Shown here: positions 14,134 to 25,600 of the stretch, piece by piece
Numbering within the stretch: the stretch's first letter is position 1
Layout: each line of letters begins with the position of its first letter
DNA from: Lingula anatina
Lineage: Eukaryota > Brachiopoda > Lingulata > Lingulida > Lingulidae
Length of the DNA stretch: 64,000 nt
Assembly (NCBI RefSeq): GCF_001039355.2
Contig: NW_019775991.1
Span: forward strand, 326,662 to 390,661
Direction: 5' to 3'
Program-made: the position numbers and the translations under genes
The notes under the pieces: generated by a model
Seen by the model: only the letters and a program-made list of their open reading frames with translations
What the model was told of the DNA's origin: nothing
Database searches by the model: none

Positions 14134-16534
14134 AGTGTGTGTTTAAATACTGTAAGTAATTTTAAACTAATGTGACTACACTAGATGAATAAGCACATTT
14201 TTCATATAAATTCTATAATGGTTGATCTCAAGTAAAAATGTCGAAAACGCGATAAAGTGTAATGCATTGGAAAAATATTTATGTAACATTTCTCCTACAA
14301 TGACTTAATTAAACATAAAGTGAAAAAAATATTCCACAAGATCGAGATAAAACGTTTTTGCCCATATCCTTATAATGTTATTTTTTTCTATTTTAGCGCA
14401 CATAACAGCCATAGTCTGCATTGGGTCCGTCTTGTTGGGGTGCACCCTAGCGGGCGGGCTAATGTGGATATGTTTAAGCAGAGAGCGCAAGTACGTACAT
14501 GCACAACCTTATCCAGATCTTTAAAATTGAGTATTCAACACTGAGTATCGGTTGCACATGTACTAGTAGATGATCCAATTTCATTTGGGCATTAGCCTCT
14601 AAATAGAAGTATGACGTAAATATAAGGTAGGCCTATAGTGCGTAAACAAGATAAGATCTTCCCAACGCGTATGAAAGCCACGTGTCTTTATGAATCTACC
14701 ACGTGTGTAGTTTGAGTCCGTTTTCTTCTTCTCTTGACTCTATATTAAAGATAAACAGCACCTATATAGGCCCATATCCTGAATGGTGAAGCCTTTCTTT
14801 CAGGCGCGATGAATTGGCGAAATCTGTTTCTGTGGAAAGATCCTCAGCAGTCACAACTGTCCTTACCCCACGTGATCAAGCATGTTTTGCGGCGTTCGAT
14901 ATTGGGAACAGTTCTCAGAACGATGACAGCGTCTCTTGTGAGACAGTCAACGATCCTCAGGGTGATCGCATTTCGGGAAAGGGAGCTGGCGACGTCGAAA
15001 CTGGGGCTGTCATTGCAGACGACGAACAAGACAGGCCGGTGCCGGATCCCAAGATGAGCCCTAATGGTTCAAGTGGCGAAAATTCCTACGCCTCTTTGTT
15101 TGTAATAACGGATGGCCTGATAACACAGCGGTAATATGACGTCTTCACATAGCCTTATGTCATAAAAGATTAACTATTATCTACCCCTGTAACTTCATCC
15201 AAAATGTACTGAAATTCTCGGTTCTTCACATGTTTAAATTCGAGTTAAGGTCTCTTGGTGAATGTGTCTTGTGTTTTCCAAGCATTAAAAGTATATTATT
15301 GGTATAAATGTATTATGGGGTATTTGTATAACTAATGTATGCAAACACTGTCTGCGTGTTTCCATGAAATCTTGAGAGAAATGAACATAGGCCTACACAG
15401 AATCCAAGTTTTTAGAAGGGGGTGTACACCTAGTGGGCACCCCTAAGAGCGCCCTTGCACTTCATATATAATATGAATATCTATTTTTGGTAAACTTTGC
15501 ATTTCAGGCGCTGCGAATCAGCGAATTCTGGATCTGCGGAACAACCGTCGACCATGGAATCAGCGTTCAGTCCCTATGAAGAGGCGTGTTTTGCTGGGTC
15601 TGGTATCGAAAACGGTGCCAAAATCGCCAACGACGTCCATCGGGACGCATTTGACGATGCTCGGAATTGTTGTGCTTTTAGAGAGGAGCGACCTCAGTCG
15701 GAGCCGGAACCTGACAATGAGGCTAACGTGGCAGACGACGACCAAGACAGACCCGTTCCAGATCCCAAGATGAGCCCTAGTGGATCAAGTGACGAAAATT
15801 TCTACGCCTGTTTGTCTGTGATAACGGACGGCCTTATAACACAGCGGTAAATGGCAACTATACAAAGACACAATTCATATAAATTGCCCAGCAATTATTT
15901 GAATGCACTCCCTTACGTCACCTAATGTCTATAATTCTGTAAATGAACACTTTTTATTGTAGGACCCTGTAGTTTCCTCACTTGTGTTAAGTTTAATTAA
16001 GGTATCTTGCGTTGTCTGGCACTATAAATTAATACTACATACATTTTTGAGCACTTTTTTGTGATTTTTAAAATAATGGAACATACTTTTAATATAGGCC
16101 TATACACGTACGTACATGCACAGGTTGTCCCAAAACAAAGAAAGAATTCACGTCCATGTGTACTGTCGTAATAAATTTGTTTTTGGTATCCCTTGTACTT
16201 CAGGCACTGCGAATCAGCGAATTCCGGATCTGAGAAACAACCGTCGACAGCAATGAGACCTGGTGAGGACTGTTTTGAAAACGGCCCCCAAATCACCGAC
16301 GAGATCCAACAGGAGACATTTGGCGGTTCTCAAGGTTACTGTGCTTTGGGAGAAAAGCGATCTCTGTCAGAACCGGAAACCGCCGAAGACATCGACAATA
16401 AGGCTGACGTCATAGACGACGACCAAGACAGGCCCGTGCCGGAGCGCAAGCTAAGTTCTAGTGGTTCAAGTGGCGAAAGTCCTTACGCTTGTTTCTCAAT
16501 AATACCAGACGGCATTCAAACTCCACCGTCATAA
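10221..16534 (+). CDS. ShKT-domain single-pass membrane protein with triplicated cytoplasmic cassette
   Basis: Ten exons with GT-AG ends and matching phases: 10221-10320, 10757-10907, 11693-11864, 12249-12351, 13222-13335, 13681-13794, 14397-14490, 14804-15130, 15508-15846, 16204-16534. They total 1,845 nt, exactly 615 codons (614 aa plus TAA). Domain order: signal peptide (1 to ~31), a ~140-aa ectodomain I do not recognise with a few cysteines and NxS/T sites, a six-cysteine ShKT domain (~176-213), a Pro/Thr stalk with sequons, one transmembrane helix (~254-277) followed by basic residues, then three homologous cytoplasmic cassettes (283-391, 392-504, 505-614). This is a type I cell-surface protein. 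Ligand and role are unknown. ShKT domains occur in many secreted and membrane proteins that are not toxins. A 338-bp assembly gap lies in intron 4, so an extra exon there cannot be excluded. Confidence 0.82.
11030..11390. repeat. Dispersed repeat debris in intron 2
   Basis: The stretch differs in composition from the surrounding AT-rich intron. Its 3' part (about 11,279-11,370) resembles the sequence at about 115-190, sharing ATTGCTTT, GAAAGTCC/GAGAGTCC, AGATTCA and a GGGTC-type word. It is read as an old copy of a dispersed element. No ORF is present. Confidence 0.4.
12559..12896. other. Assembly gap (338 N)
   Basis: A run of N follows a poly(A) tract, inside intron 4 of the ShKT membrane protein gene. 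Open frames that span it are artefacts. Confidence 0.99.
13222..13335 (+). other. ShKT domain exon
   Basis: This exon encodes about 38 residues with six cysteines spaced C-x5-C-x8-C-x9-C-x3-C-x2-C, including the CPWRC/CYHC ending and a Gly before the third cysteine. The spacing fits the ShK-type six-cysteine fold. The exon is in phase with its neighbours (phase 1 on both sides), so it is a movable domain exon. Here it is the membrane-proximal ectodomain module, followed by a stalk. Confidence 0.8.
14101..14140. repeat. (CT)n/(GT)n microsatellite
   Basis: About 14 CT dinucleotides at 14,101-14,128 run into a short GT tract, in intron 6 of the ShKT membrane protein gene. Confidence 0.95.
14397..14490 (+). 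other. Transmembrane exon of the ShKT membrane protein
   Basis: This exon encodes an uncharged hydrophobic stretch rich in Ile, Val, Leu and Gly, followed at once by Ser-Arg-Glu-Arg-Lys. That is a single helix with a basic stop-transfer signal, fixing the three downstream cassettes as cytoplasmic. Confidence 0.82.
14804..16534 (+). other. Three tandem cytoplasmic-tail exons (cassettes a, b, c)
   Basis: Exons 14804-15130, 15508-15846 and 16204-16534 are paralogous. Each starts in phase 2 after a TTTCAG/CTTCAG acceptor. Each carries a middle acidic segment with ADDEQDRPVPDPKMSP or a close variant, then SGSS, then a Tyr motif (YASL, YACL, YACF) and an ITDG-like end. Cassettes a and b end CAGCG|GTAA, so the donor GT overlaps the TAA stop that would be read if the intron were kept (TAA at 15132-15134 and 15848-15850). 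The gene can therefore make tails with one, two or three cassettes. The YxxL/F motifs could be sorting or phosphotyrosine sites. That is an inference. Confidence 0.75.
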
Positions 16535-19000
16535 TGTTATGTTCACGATGTATAGAATTTAAGATTAAAACTGTCTATTAGATTCATAAAATGTAATACC
16601 ATCTATGATTTTATTGGTCTGTAGGCTTTCCTGATGTTATAAATGTTCTTTAAACTTTGCACTTTTTTTTCTTAATATGGCCCACCACTGGAGGATACAT
16701 ATTTTTACTAATTGGGTACTAGGAAAAATAATAGATATTGATAAAATGGTAAAAAAGGACAATTTTCCTACAATATGCAAGGCACAAAGATTAACAACTG
16801 TTTGGGTTTGTCTAGTTTCTTGGCCGATGTTTTTTTTATGAAGGAACACATGGCTTGCTATATAGTTTTCTATTTCTATTTTTTATTTATATAGTAAGGA
16901 CATTTTATAAAGGTGTCTCCTTTCAATGCCGAATTTACTAGCATCTCAAAGTGTGTAACGTAATCGTTTATGCCTTATTAGAAGTTAACCGATATCAATG
17001 AAAAAAAATTTTTTTTCAAAAATGAAGAAAAAACGTAGTTTAGAAAGTGACATTTTATTGTATAATGAAATAAAAAGAAAATTGCAGAAAAAAGCTCATT
17101 TGTTCCTTGAGAACTTATATAACAATGTAAAGTTTTAAAACATTCTAGGATTGAATTACTTTGCCTTTCCGACATATTTGAATTTTCTCCCTCGGGTTGA
17201 CAAAAGTCCATGTACACGGGAGAAATTATCCATTTCATCAAATCTGTTTAACACAGCAAAAAGCACTACTGCATCAAAACACACAAAACGGATTTATGTA
17301 TAGTAAAATAATAAAAACCATGCAAATATCCATTTCCGAGTATAATACAGTTAACTGATATATAAAATTTCCAAATATGTCTTAATTAATAGCAACGAAA
17401 AAAAAAAATTGCGGACGGAGTCATAACATATTCTTCGTTGGTATATAGCTACAACACGTGTAACGTAATAAAGACAATATGTTCTATTGGATGGAATAAC
17501 AATTATAGATCCAAAATTTTAACTTCAACTATTAATATCAATATCAAATTATGTATCACTCAAAACTCCGTTCAACTTGACTGAATATATATACTGCCAC
17601 TACAATGTATACTTATTATCTCAGAGGTGTTGTAGTATTACCACAGCGTCTCAAAATATAAGAAATATTGTTCAAAATAGTGGCTCTTTGCGGTCTCTCC
17701 TTACAACTTATTCTCCACCAGAAATCAACTAAGTGATGACGTCCTTATGCAAATATTCTGACCGGACTGCACGGATTCATATAGATTGTTTCTTGATTCT
17801 TTTACTTAATGCTTTTTTTCACGATTCTCACCTTATACCTTACGTACCAGTAGTTTGGTTTTAACACTAGGTGAGGGAAATCAATCAAGTTTGGCGAATG
17901 CAAAGTTTCGTAATGGTATATTACTATACATATGGCATCAAAGAGTGGCACGTCGAACAAGTACACATTTATTATAATGCAAATATCAAATCACAATAAC
18001 TAATAACAAAATTTATAAATTAAAAATATTTTTCAATAATGCACTAATAAGACTAACTGAAACATTCTCGCGTCTTTTAGTAAGAAACGAGCTGATAATT
18101 AGGAAAGGTCAAGGCTGGAGAGATGTACGGCAGCATCTAGCTGCGCAATCAAAGTATCATGACTATTGAAATTTGTTTCCTCAACAACGGAAAAATAACA
18201 ATTTAGAAAAGTTTGACTAACATAATTTACATATGACTTGGTAACAAAGGTTTGTACGCCACAAATCGATTCTGTCGCCTCCGTGAAAATCATGGTAGCT
18301 AGAAAGGGCCAACCTCACAAGCCACGAACATTATCTATCGTTATCTATAATTATGATACACACTTTACCTTGTTTTAACTACATTTACAAATACACACAA
18401 AACTACATTTACAAATACACACAAACAAACAAAAGCTCATTCTAGCTTTAATTCAATCACATTTTGCTTGGATAAATATTTTCAAAAATATTATTTCATA
18501 TGGCATATTGGATTAACATTCATGTGGTGTAAAGTTTACATTTACCACATTAGAACCAATGGGTATTCCGTACGCATAATTATATACCACGTACTTCAAA
18601 TTCAAATCTGGCATAAGCCAGGCCTAAACAGAGACTGTATCACAGAAGTAAAATCGACGTCAATGTCAATAATTCTCTTCTATCCTCTATCCATTGTTCA
18701 TCGTCACCGTCATTCTTTATCAAATGACACGCATGCAAAAACGTCAATTCATGATAATATTTTGGCACGTTCCATTTTTAAGGCATCGCTGGCCTCACGG
18801 CGTGCGTTCGCATTTTTCCATATAATATGCAGCTGTTGGAATGATAGCTTGAGCCACAGAACTTCGTAAATACTTCATCTTCAAGAGTATACCCAGTACG
18901 TGCCGTATAATTACATTCCATTCAATAGTCTTTATAATCAGAAGCATGGCCATAGCCCAGGTTCAGCCCTTATTCGCAATTTTCCTTTTTGATTGCTGAA
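16535..19000. other. Intergenic region between convergent genes
   Basis: It holds the 3' UTR of the ShKT protein gene on the left and that of mucin-like gene A (minus strand) on the right. No ORF with recognisable features. The part at about 18,440-18,760 is similar to 56,915-57,160, downstream of paralogous gene B (shared CACATTTTGCTTG, TATTTT and CCTCTATCCATTG words), so this part of the flank was duplicated with the gene. Confidence 0.6.
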
Positions 19001-19614
19001 CTAAATGTCATAAGCAGGTGGCGGTGTTCGTTTGGCACCGTTCCCCCAAGCGTTGCGTGGCGGAGATGAAGGTTTACGGGTTTTATTCCCGACAGCTCCT
19101 GTGCTCTCCTGTATTGGTCTTCCATATTTGTCTTTCTTAACGACATGAGGCGGGGCCACCTCACGACCACCACGTGGTGGTGAATAGCGCCCTCTATCGT
19201 AGTCTCGGCGATCATCGTAGTCTCTGCGGTCGCCGTAGCGCCCTCTATCGTGGTCTCGGCGATCATCGTAGTCTCTGCGGTCGTCGTAGCGCCCTCTGTC
19301 GTAGTCTCGGCGGTCATCATAGTCTCTCCTGTCGCCGTAGCGCCCTCTATCGTAGTCTCGGCGATCATCGTAGTCTCTGCGGTCGTCGTAGCGCCCTCTG
19401 TCGTAGTCTCGGCGGTCATCATAGTCTCTCCTGTCGTCGTAGCGCCTCCTATCGTCGTATCGCCTCGGACTGTCGTGCCGCCTAGGACTATCGTAGCGTC
19501 TATGACTATTGTAATCTCTCCTGTCATCGCGGTCGCGAGGATCCCTGCCTCTCCGATCATCGTAATAGTAGCCATCGTAATCATCATCGTAGTAATCATC
19601 GCGACCTATTGGAC
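19001..19614 (-). other. Last exon of gene A: Arg/Asp/Tyr-rich cytoplasmic tail with PPxY end
   Basis: In the frame set by the upstream splice phase, this exon encodes about 204 residues that start acidic ([13 protein letters not shown]). It then has about five copies of a 17-residue (51-bp) unit of the type [17 protein letters not shown] at about 19,190-19,445, followed by a Pro/Lys-rich end with PPPAYDI before TAG. The true frame has no Met and is easily missed, because the other frames are also open across the repeat. PPxY is the classic ligand of WW domains. RDY repeats are typical of disordered, sticky regions. Confidence 0.75.
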
Positions 19615-22600
19615 CTGAGACAAGGAAAAAAACTCCATGATATTTTTATTGTAACACTGGTGCATTATTTAAATACATGTAACGTGGTTGGCAGCTCTTC
19701 CAATTTCATGCATCAACAGAATTTATACTGGTACAGGTAATAATAAGATAAATAATGGTCAGCGCACTGAGAAGAATACAAAGTTTTACTGGCACCACAA
19801 ATGTACATGTAAGAGACATACTAGTATTTTACCCAAGGATAACATTGTTATTTGCATGGACCGTTTCATATGAAAATAGCGGTAATGGCACTGGTACATG
19901 TTAGCAATAACGGAAGTAGACCTACGTTCACTTTTCAAATTAGCAAGCACAGTGTTGGTGGAATTCTTCAAGCAAAATTAGAAAAAAAAAAAAAAAAAAA
20001 AAAACAATTTGGATTAGATATTCCTTTCAAAAATAATTACCTCAGGACCCGCTGAAACGTGATTGTTATATGTGAAACGAACCTACCTCTGTTTCGTCTG
20101 TCGTCATAATCTCGCCCATTCTGGCGTTGCCCTGCTCTGTCGTCACGCTCCCTTTGGTCATAATCGTCGTCATCCTGGAAATCGTCCAAGTTATCTACGT
20201 CACTCTCGATCACCAAGGCATTGGGGTGTGACGGTCGTCTGCCCTTATAGGCTACGGGGATAGCAGCACCGCTTACCATGGGGTACGGTGGGGGCACTTT
20301 CCGGTGGGTGGCCTCAATCCCGTTATCTTCTTCCGGCTCAGGACTTGTGCTCACAACCATAGATTTTGATGCATAATATCTCCTGTAGAAATAAACCCAA
20401 CTATATAAATGAATTTTACGATGCGGCCCTACCTTTATCTTTTCGACAGCGTTACGGGTATAAAGTAGGCATTATGAACAAATTATCAAGGTTGGATAGT
20501 TTCTGGATTTGTAAATTATACTATATTATAGGGGCCTATGGGGAATCAGGTTTTTCTGGAAATGCGATTTCTTGAAAAAAAGTGGAATTCTCTGACGCAA
20601 AAAAAAAGTAACTGTGCAAACTGTTTAATTGTAAATATGCACGTCTTAAATGTTGAAAGAGAGCGCGGGGAGTTCAAGAAGGCGTGCCACGTCAAGCAGG
20701 CTACACAAATTGAACTTCAAGTACCGGTATGGATGTATGACTTCCTCATGGAATAAATATTCATCGCCTTAAATGCAACAAATTCTTCCTTATCAAACAA
20801 CAAAACAATATGAATAGACATCTTAATGGGAAAAAATTACCTGACACAAACAGCGATGACGACAATAATGATAATCAGCAGCACGCTTCCACCAATAGCC
20901 ACTCCCCATGTCCAGTACGTTGACTCCACGTTGTATGAAATCGAGATGACAACCGACGTCGTGGCGTTTGTGGCGTTGGAAGTGACGGGTACCACCAGAA
21001 ACCCAAGCTGTGTTATACTGACATTGCCTAGAAATAAAATGTTATATGATAACCAGCGGTATGTTTCGTAAAAGTAAAAATTAGTACTTGCGCTGGGCTT
21101 AAACCTTTGAAATCGAGTAGTCGACTAAGCAAATCGGAGTCATCTGCCATCTCGCGTAAGATACGAGAGAGGCTATCAACATCAGCCGTCACCAGCCACC
21201 TATGAATAGGGACGGGGGGGGGGGGGGGTGTCGATCTACCTGACATTATAAGAGGGGCCTGGCCCCTATACAACCTAGCGGTCAGTGAGTGTCAACATCA
21301 ACTCACATCAGTCTAATAAAGGCCTACGTCCAGCTTGGCCGTAAGCTATCGGTATGAAAATATTCCGGCTTGTGTTTGATAATTTTCATTGGAAATGATA
21401 ATTTTCATTTCCATTGGTCCCTTACCTAGAGCGATCTGAAGATCTGTCTGCGCGCCCTGCATGACGGCAACCAAATCTGCGGCAGGCAGTATGTTCCCGG
21501 TGGCTGTGAGCACGTAATAGGCCAGATCTATGTAGGTGGGGACATCGCTAGATGTTGCTGGGTAACCTGGCACACGCAGGACGAAGTTGTAGCTAAAGGT
21601 AGGGGTAGAGGTGGACCTCCTGCAAAATAATGTGCGTAATTTCTGTAAACGTTTATTTATAGCAATATAAATTGTATTTTTCTCTGATTCAAAGTGCACT
21701 GAAAGTATCACTTCTACAATATAGAATTTTGGTAATTGTACATATGCTACGTACTTTACATTATCCAGTACATAAATAACTATGCTAATCAAATAAAGCA
21801 TAGCAACGAGTGTACTAGTATCACGCTCAATAGTGAAGAGTAAGCTGGAATATAAGCCTAAAGGGAAGCCGAGAAAACACAGGCCTTAATTCTTTACATA
21901 TCTAAAAACGGTAACTGGCCAATCATATATATATATCGTAAATGGAAAACTTACTATTGCAAGTAAAAATCCCCGTCAAGTCAATTATAATTTATAGATT
22001 CTTTGCCAAATACAATTTCAAACGTGAGTAGAATCACTATTTCTTATAAACAAATTCCGCATTCAACGATGACATATTGGTAACTGTAAGCGTGCTATAT
22101 GTAAATGCCCACCTTCTTCGTGTTGTCGTCGTTCCAGTGATCAAAGTACAGTTCCCTCCAGAGCAGTATGTAGTTGCTGCGGAAGCTATCGTCGTGGCAA
22201 CCGCCGTATCCACGGCAACCGTGTACTGCCCAATAAAAACGAATCAAATATAAATTCTTTTATAACACTGGCCACAGGTTTTTGACCTACCCGATTTTCA
22301 AAGTAAATATCTCATTCACTTAGGATATTATTGATATATTTCAGCTGGTTATATCTAACAGGTTATTTGATACTTTCAAAGAGGAAATACAAGTCCAGAT
22401 TCAGCTTCATATTAATAGCCATGGTACAGAAGTTAAATAAAAACAACGACGAACACTACTATTACATATTAGACTTTTAAAGAGCATTTTCAATGTTTAT
22501 TTTAAGAAATTAAATCTGATTTCCTTTCAACAATATCTTTTTATATGCATTCAATATTTAATTTATAGTACAAAGAAGGCGTACAGAGACCTTTATTTAT

Positions 22601-25600
22601 AACTATTTTAAACATTATTATTATTAAGTACTCAGATGATGGCATCATAAACTTACGTCTAATAAAGCCATCAGGGCGGACATTTTAACAGCGTTTTCCC
22701 TCTCGGCTGTGCTTGGAGTCCTGGTCTCCTCGGCGGCAGGCATGACATCATCAGCCAACTCTAAACAGAGCAAATGAAAGCATCAAATGAAAAAATGATC
22801 CTGTTGTTGTGTGAATTTAGAATTTTTCAACGATAAAAGTTTCGAATACTGTTGCATGCTTTAACATTCTAGATTAAGTTATATCCACCTGGAGTGTTCA
22901 TACACATGCTGTTAACACACATACTTACGTTTACACTGGCCCCCGATATCCACGGTGCCTGTAGGACAGGTACAGTTATATCCACCAGGACTGTTTACAC
23001 AGGACTGTGTGGAATTACACACTGAGTCTAGCTGGTTACATTCATCTATGTCTATAACATGGAAATATTCTATTTTAGTTTAACATATTAGAAGTGTTTG
23101 ATCCCCATGTGATCGAATGCATATGTAACCATTCACCATGGAGATGAATAGTGCTCATTATCATCGAGGGGCACCATCAGCAAAAATACATGTATGTACT
23201 AATTTCAATCAGCTCACTTAATGTTGGAACAAGTAAAGATCTAATGTTTATATTAATATATCAGGGAATGGTATTTTATATTCATCTTGCAATACATACA
23301 AGTATACAACCAAAAATATTATAAACAAACAAAGTAAAATACAAATAAATATATAAATGAGGTTTAATGAGACAACTTAAAAGTCGGGAAATCAACGTAC
23401 CTTTGCAGGTGTAGCCATCAGATGACATGGTGTAGCCTCCGTTACAAGAGCAGTTGTAGGAGCCCACAGTATTCACACACTGCTGGTTACATCTGTTCGC
23501 GCCGGTAGAACACTCGTCCTCATCTGCTCATAATAACAGAACAAAATTAAAATGATGTTACTGAAGTAAACATCAAATTGATTGGCTGTTGTTTAGATAG
23601 CAGTTGATATGGGGGGCCTATATATTTTTTCAATACTGCCGTGACAGTTTGAGTAAGATGGTGGCTTCTATTGTTTTTCTACCTCTAATTTAAAAGAGCT
23701 GGGCAAATTGAAATCATATTGACATCCTCTTGCAAATAGCACCTTTAGCTTTGGCACCCTGCGTCTCCATGATAACGTCGCGCGTGCCCAGACGCTCGGT
23801 AACTGTCACTCACCGTTACATTGGGTTCCTCCAGTAAGAGTGTAGCCTTTCTTACAACTACACTGATTGGTTTTGTTCGAATCTACGTAACACCAGCCAT
23901 TCACCAGATCACAGCCGATATTAGTGGTGCAAGCCGTGGTCGCTGGAATAGAATAACATTTTGAACATTTCAAACGATGAAGAGGATCGGATATCAGAAC
24001 AAAACCGACAAAAGTGTTAAGACAAAAAGGAAAAATAAATGTTGCCAGTTGCCAATTGTTAGCCCGTGTTGTAAGAACAAGCAACATTTCAAATCAATTT
24101 TAAAACGCAGATTGTTTATTTTCGTTCTCATTGACACTTTGTACAAACGCCAAGGCTATATACCAGTATAGCCTTTATATCATTTACGAGTAACTGCTTT
24201 TTATTCAAATGTCATGGCAATCAAACGATTAAACGCCATACTTACGAGCACAAGTTTTGCCGTCAGCCTGGAGGGAGAAGGCGGTGTCACACCCACAGGT
24301 GTAGGAACCCTGCGTGTTAATACAGGTCTGAGAGCAGTCACTGGCTGGGACACATTCATTTACATCTGAAATACCGTCGTGTGTACCTTTTACATAAGGT
24401 CAACAGACATTAACCATCTTTTATGAAACAATTTAATTCGAAACAACAGGTCCTTAATTAAAGCTTGTGATGTGATTTAAGTGATTTTAGATTTAAAAAA
24501 AGCTGCTGTAATTTTGTGTTTTCGTTTTATCTGCAAATTTAGTATCAGCGGAGATCCAACACTGCTCACTACTAAATCTCAGTCGAAAGCCTCTTTCAAA
24601 ACCAGAAACGTGGGCGCTTTCTTTCTACTATTTATATTTACTTATAAAATACATCTACAATAAATGCTGCTTCAAAGTTCGAGTCTCTTTTCACTGATTA
24701 TATATATCAAACCAGCAAAGGTAAAAGTGCAGACATTTGTCTCTTACCGTCGCAACGCCCTCCAGTGGCCAACTGATAGCCCGTGTAACAAGAGCAAGCG
24801 TATGATCCCGGAATGTTGACGCAGATGTGCTCACAGCTACTGCCATTCACGCATTCGTTTATATCTGGAAAGATCAAATTGGAACTTTAGGAAATTTCAT
24901 TTTACCATCAAAGCAGGGGTTATCACAATTATTCTGGAACCTTTGCTTGCCATCGGGCCACTTGGACCTTCAGAGATGGCTACCCTCCGAAATAATCTCT
25001 TAAAAACTTATTGCAAACCCCAAATAATAATACTAATAAAACACGGACTAAATTTGAATGTCGGAACGTATTCATTCACCATTGGAAACTTTAACCCGAG
25101 AAAATCAGTTTTATGGCACTTCTCCCGACTACATATAAACAATTGGTATCCCTTTAACAAATCGACCAATAATTACAAGTCCCTGTACACATGTACAATT
25201 GTATCCTTACCGTCGCATGTTTGCCCGTCCCCAGAATACCCTTCAGGACAAGGCCCACACGTGTACCCAGTTATATTGCGTGGTGGGGGGTCATTTTGAC
25301 AACGAACCCCGGGATAACAGGGCTCTGCGTTCTCTGCGCATGCGTCGATATCACTTTCACAGTACGTTCCAGTGTAACTGTCGGGACAAGTGCATTCCAT
25401 GACGATGAAGCTACAGAAATGTATATTGTAGAGTTAAAATCGAATCTATAGGCCCAGGACTACAATGATACCTAAATAGAGCAAATGGTGTCAAATGAGG
25501 ACAGGAATGCTAACATAAAGATGGCAATAGGCAATGTGATTGCCGCATTCTCACTCGTGGTGGCATCAATTAATTAATTGCCGACGTCACTCTGCCGCAA

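Noticed and set aside
18970-19618. Met/Thr/Ile-rich and Val/Ser-rich ORFs over the RDY repeat
   Set aside because: They are other frames of the 51-bp repeat. The upstream splice phase selects the RDY frame, which ends in a sensible TAG.
21426-22760. Membrane-proximal module as a SEA domain
   Set aside because: Position fits, but I see no GSVVV-type cleavage site. Left unassigned.
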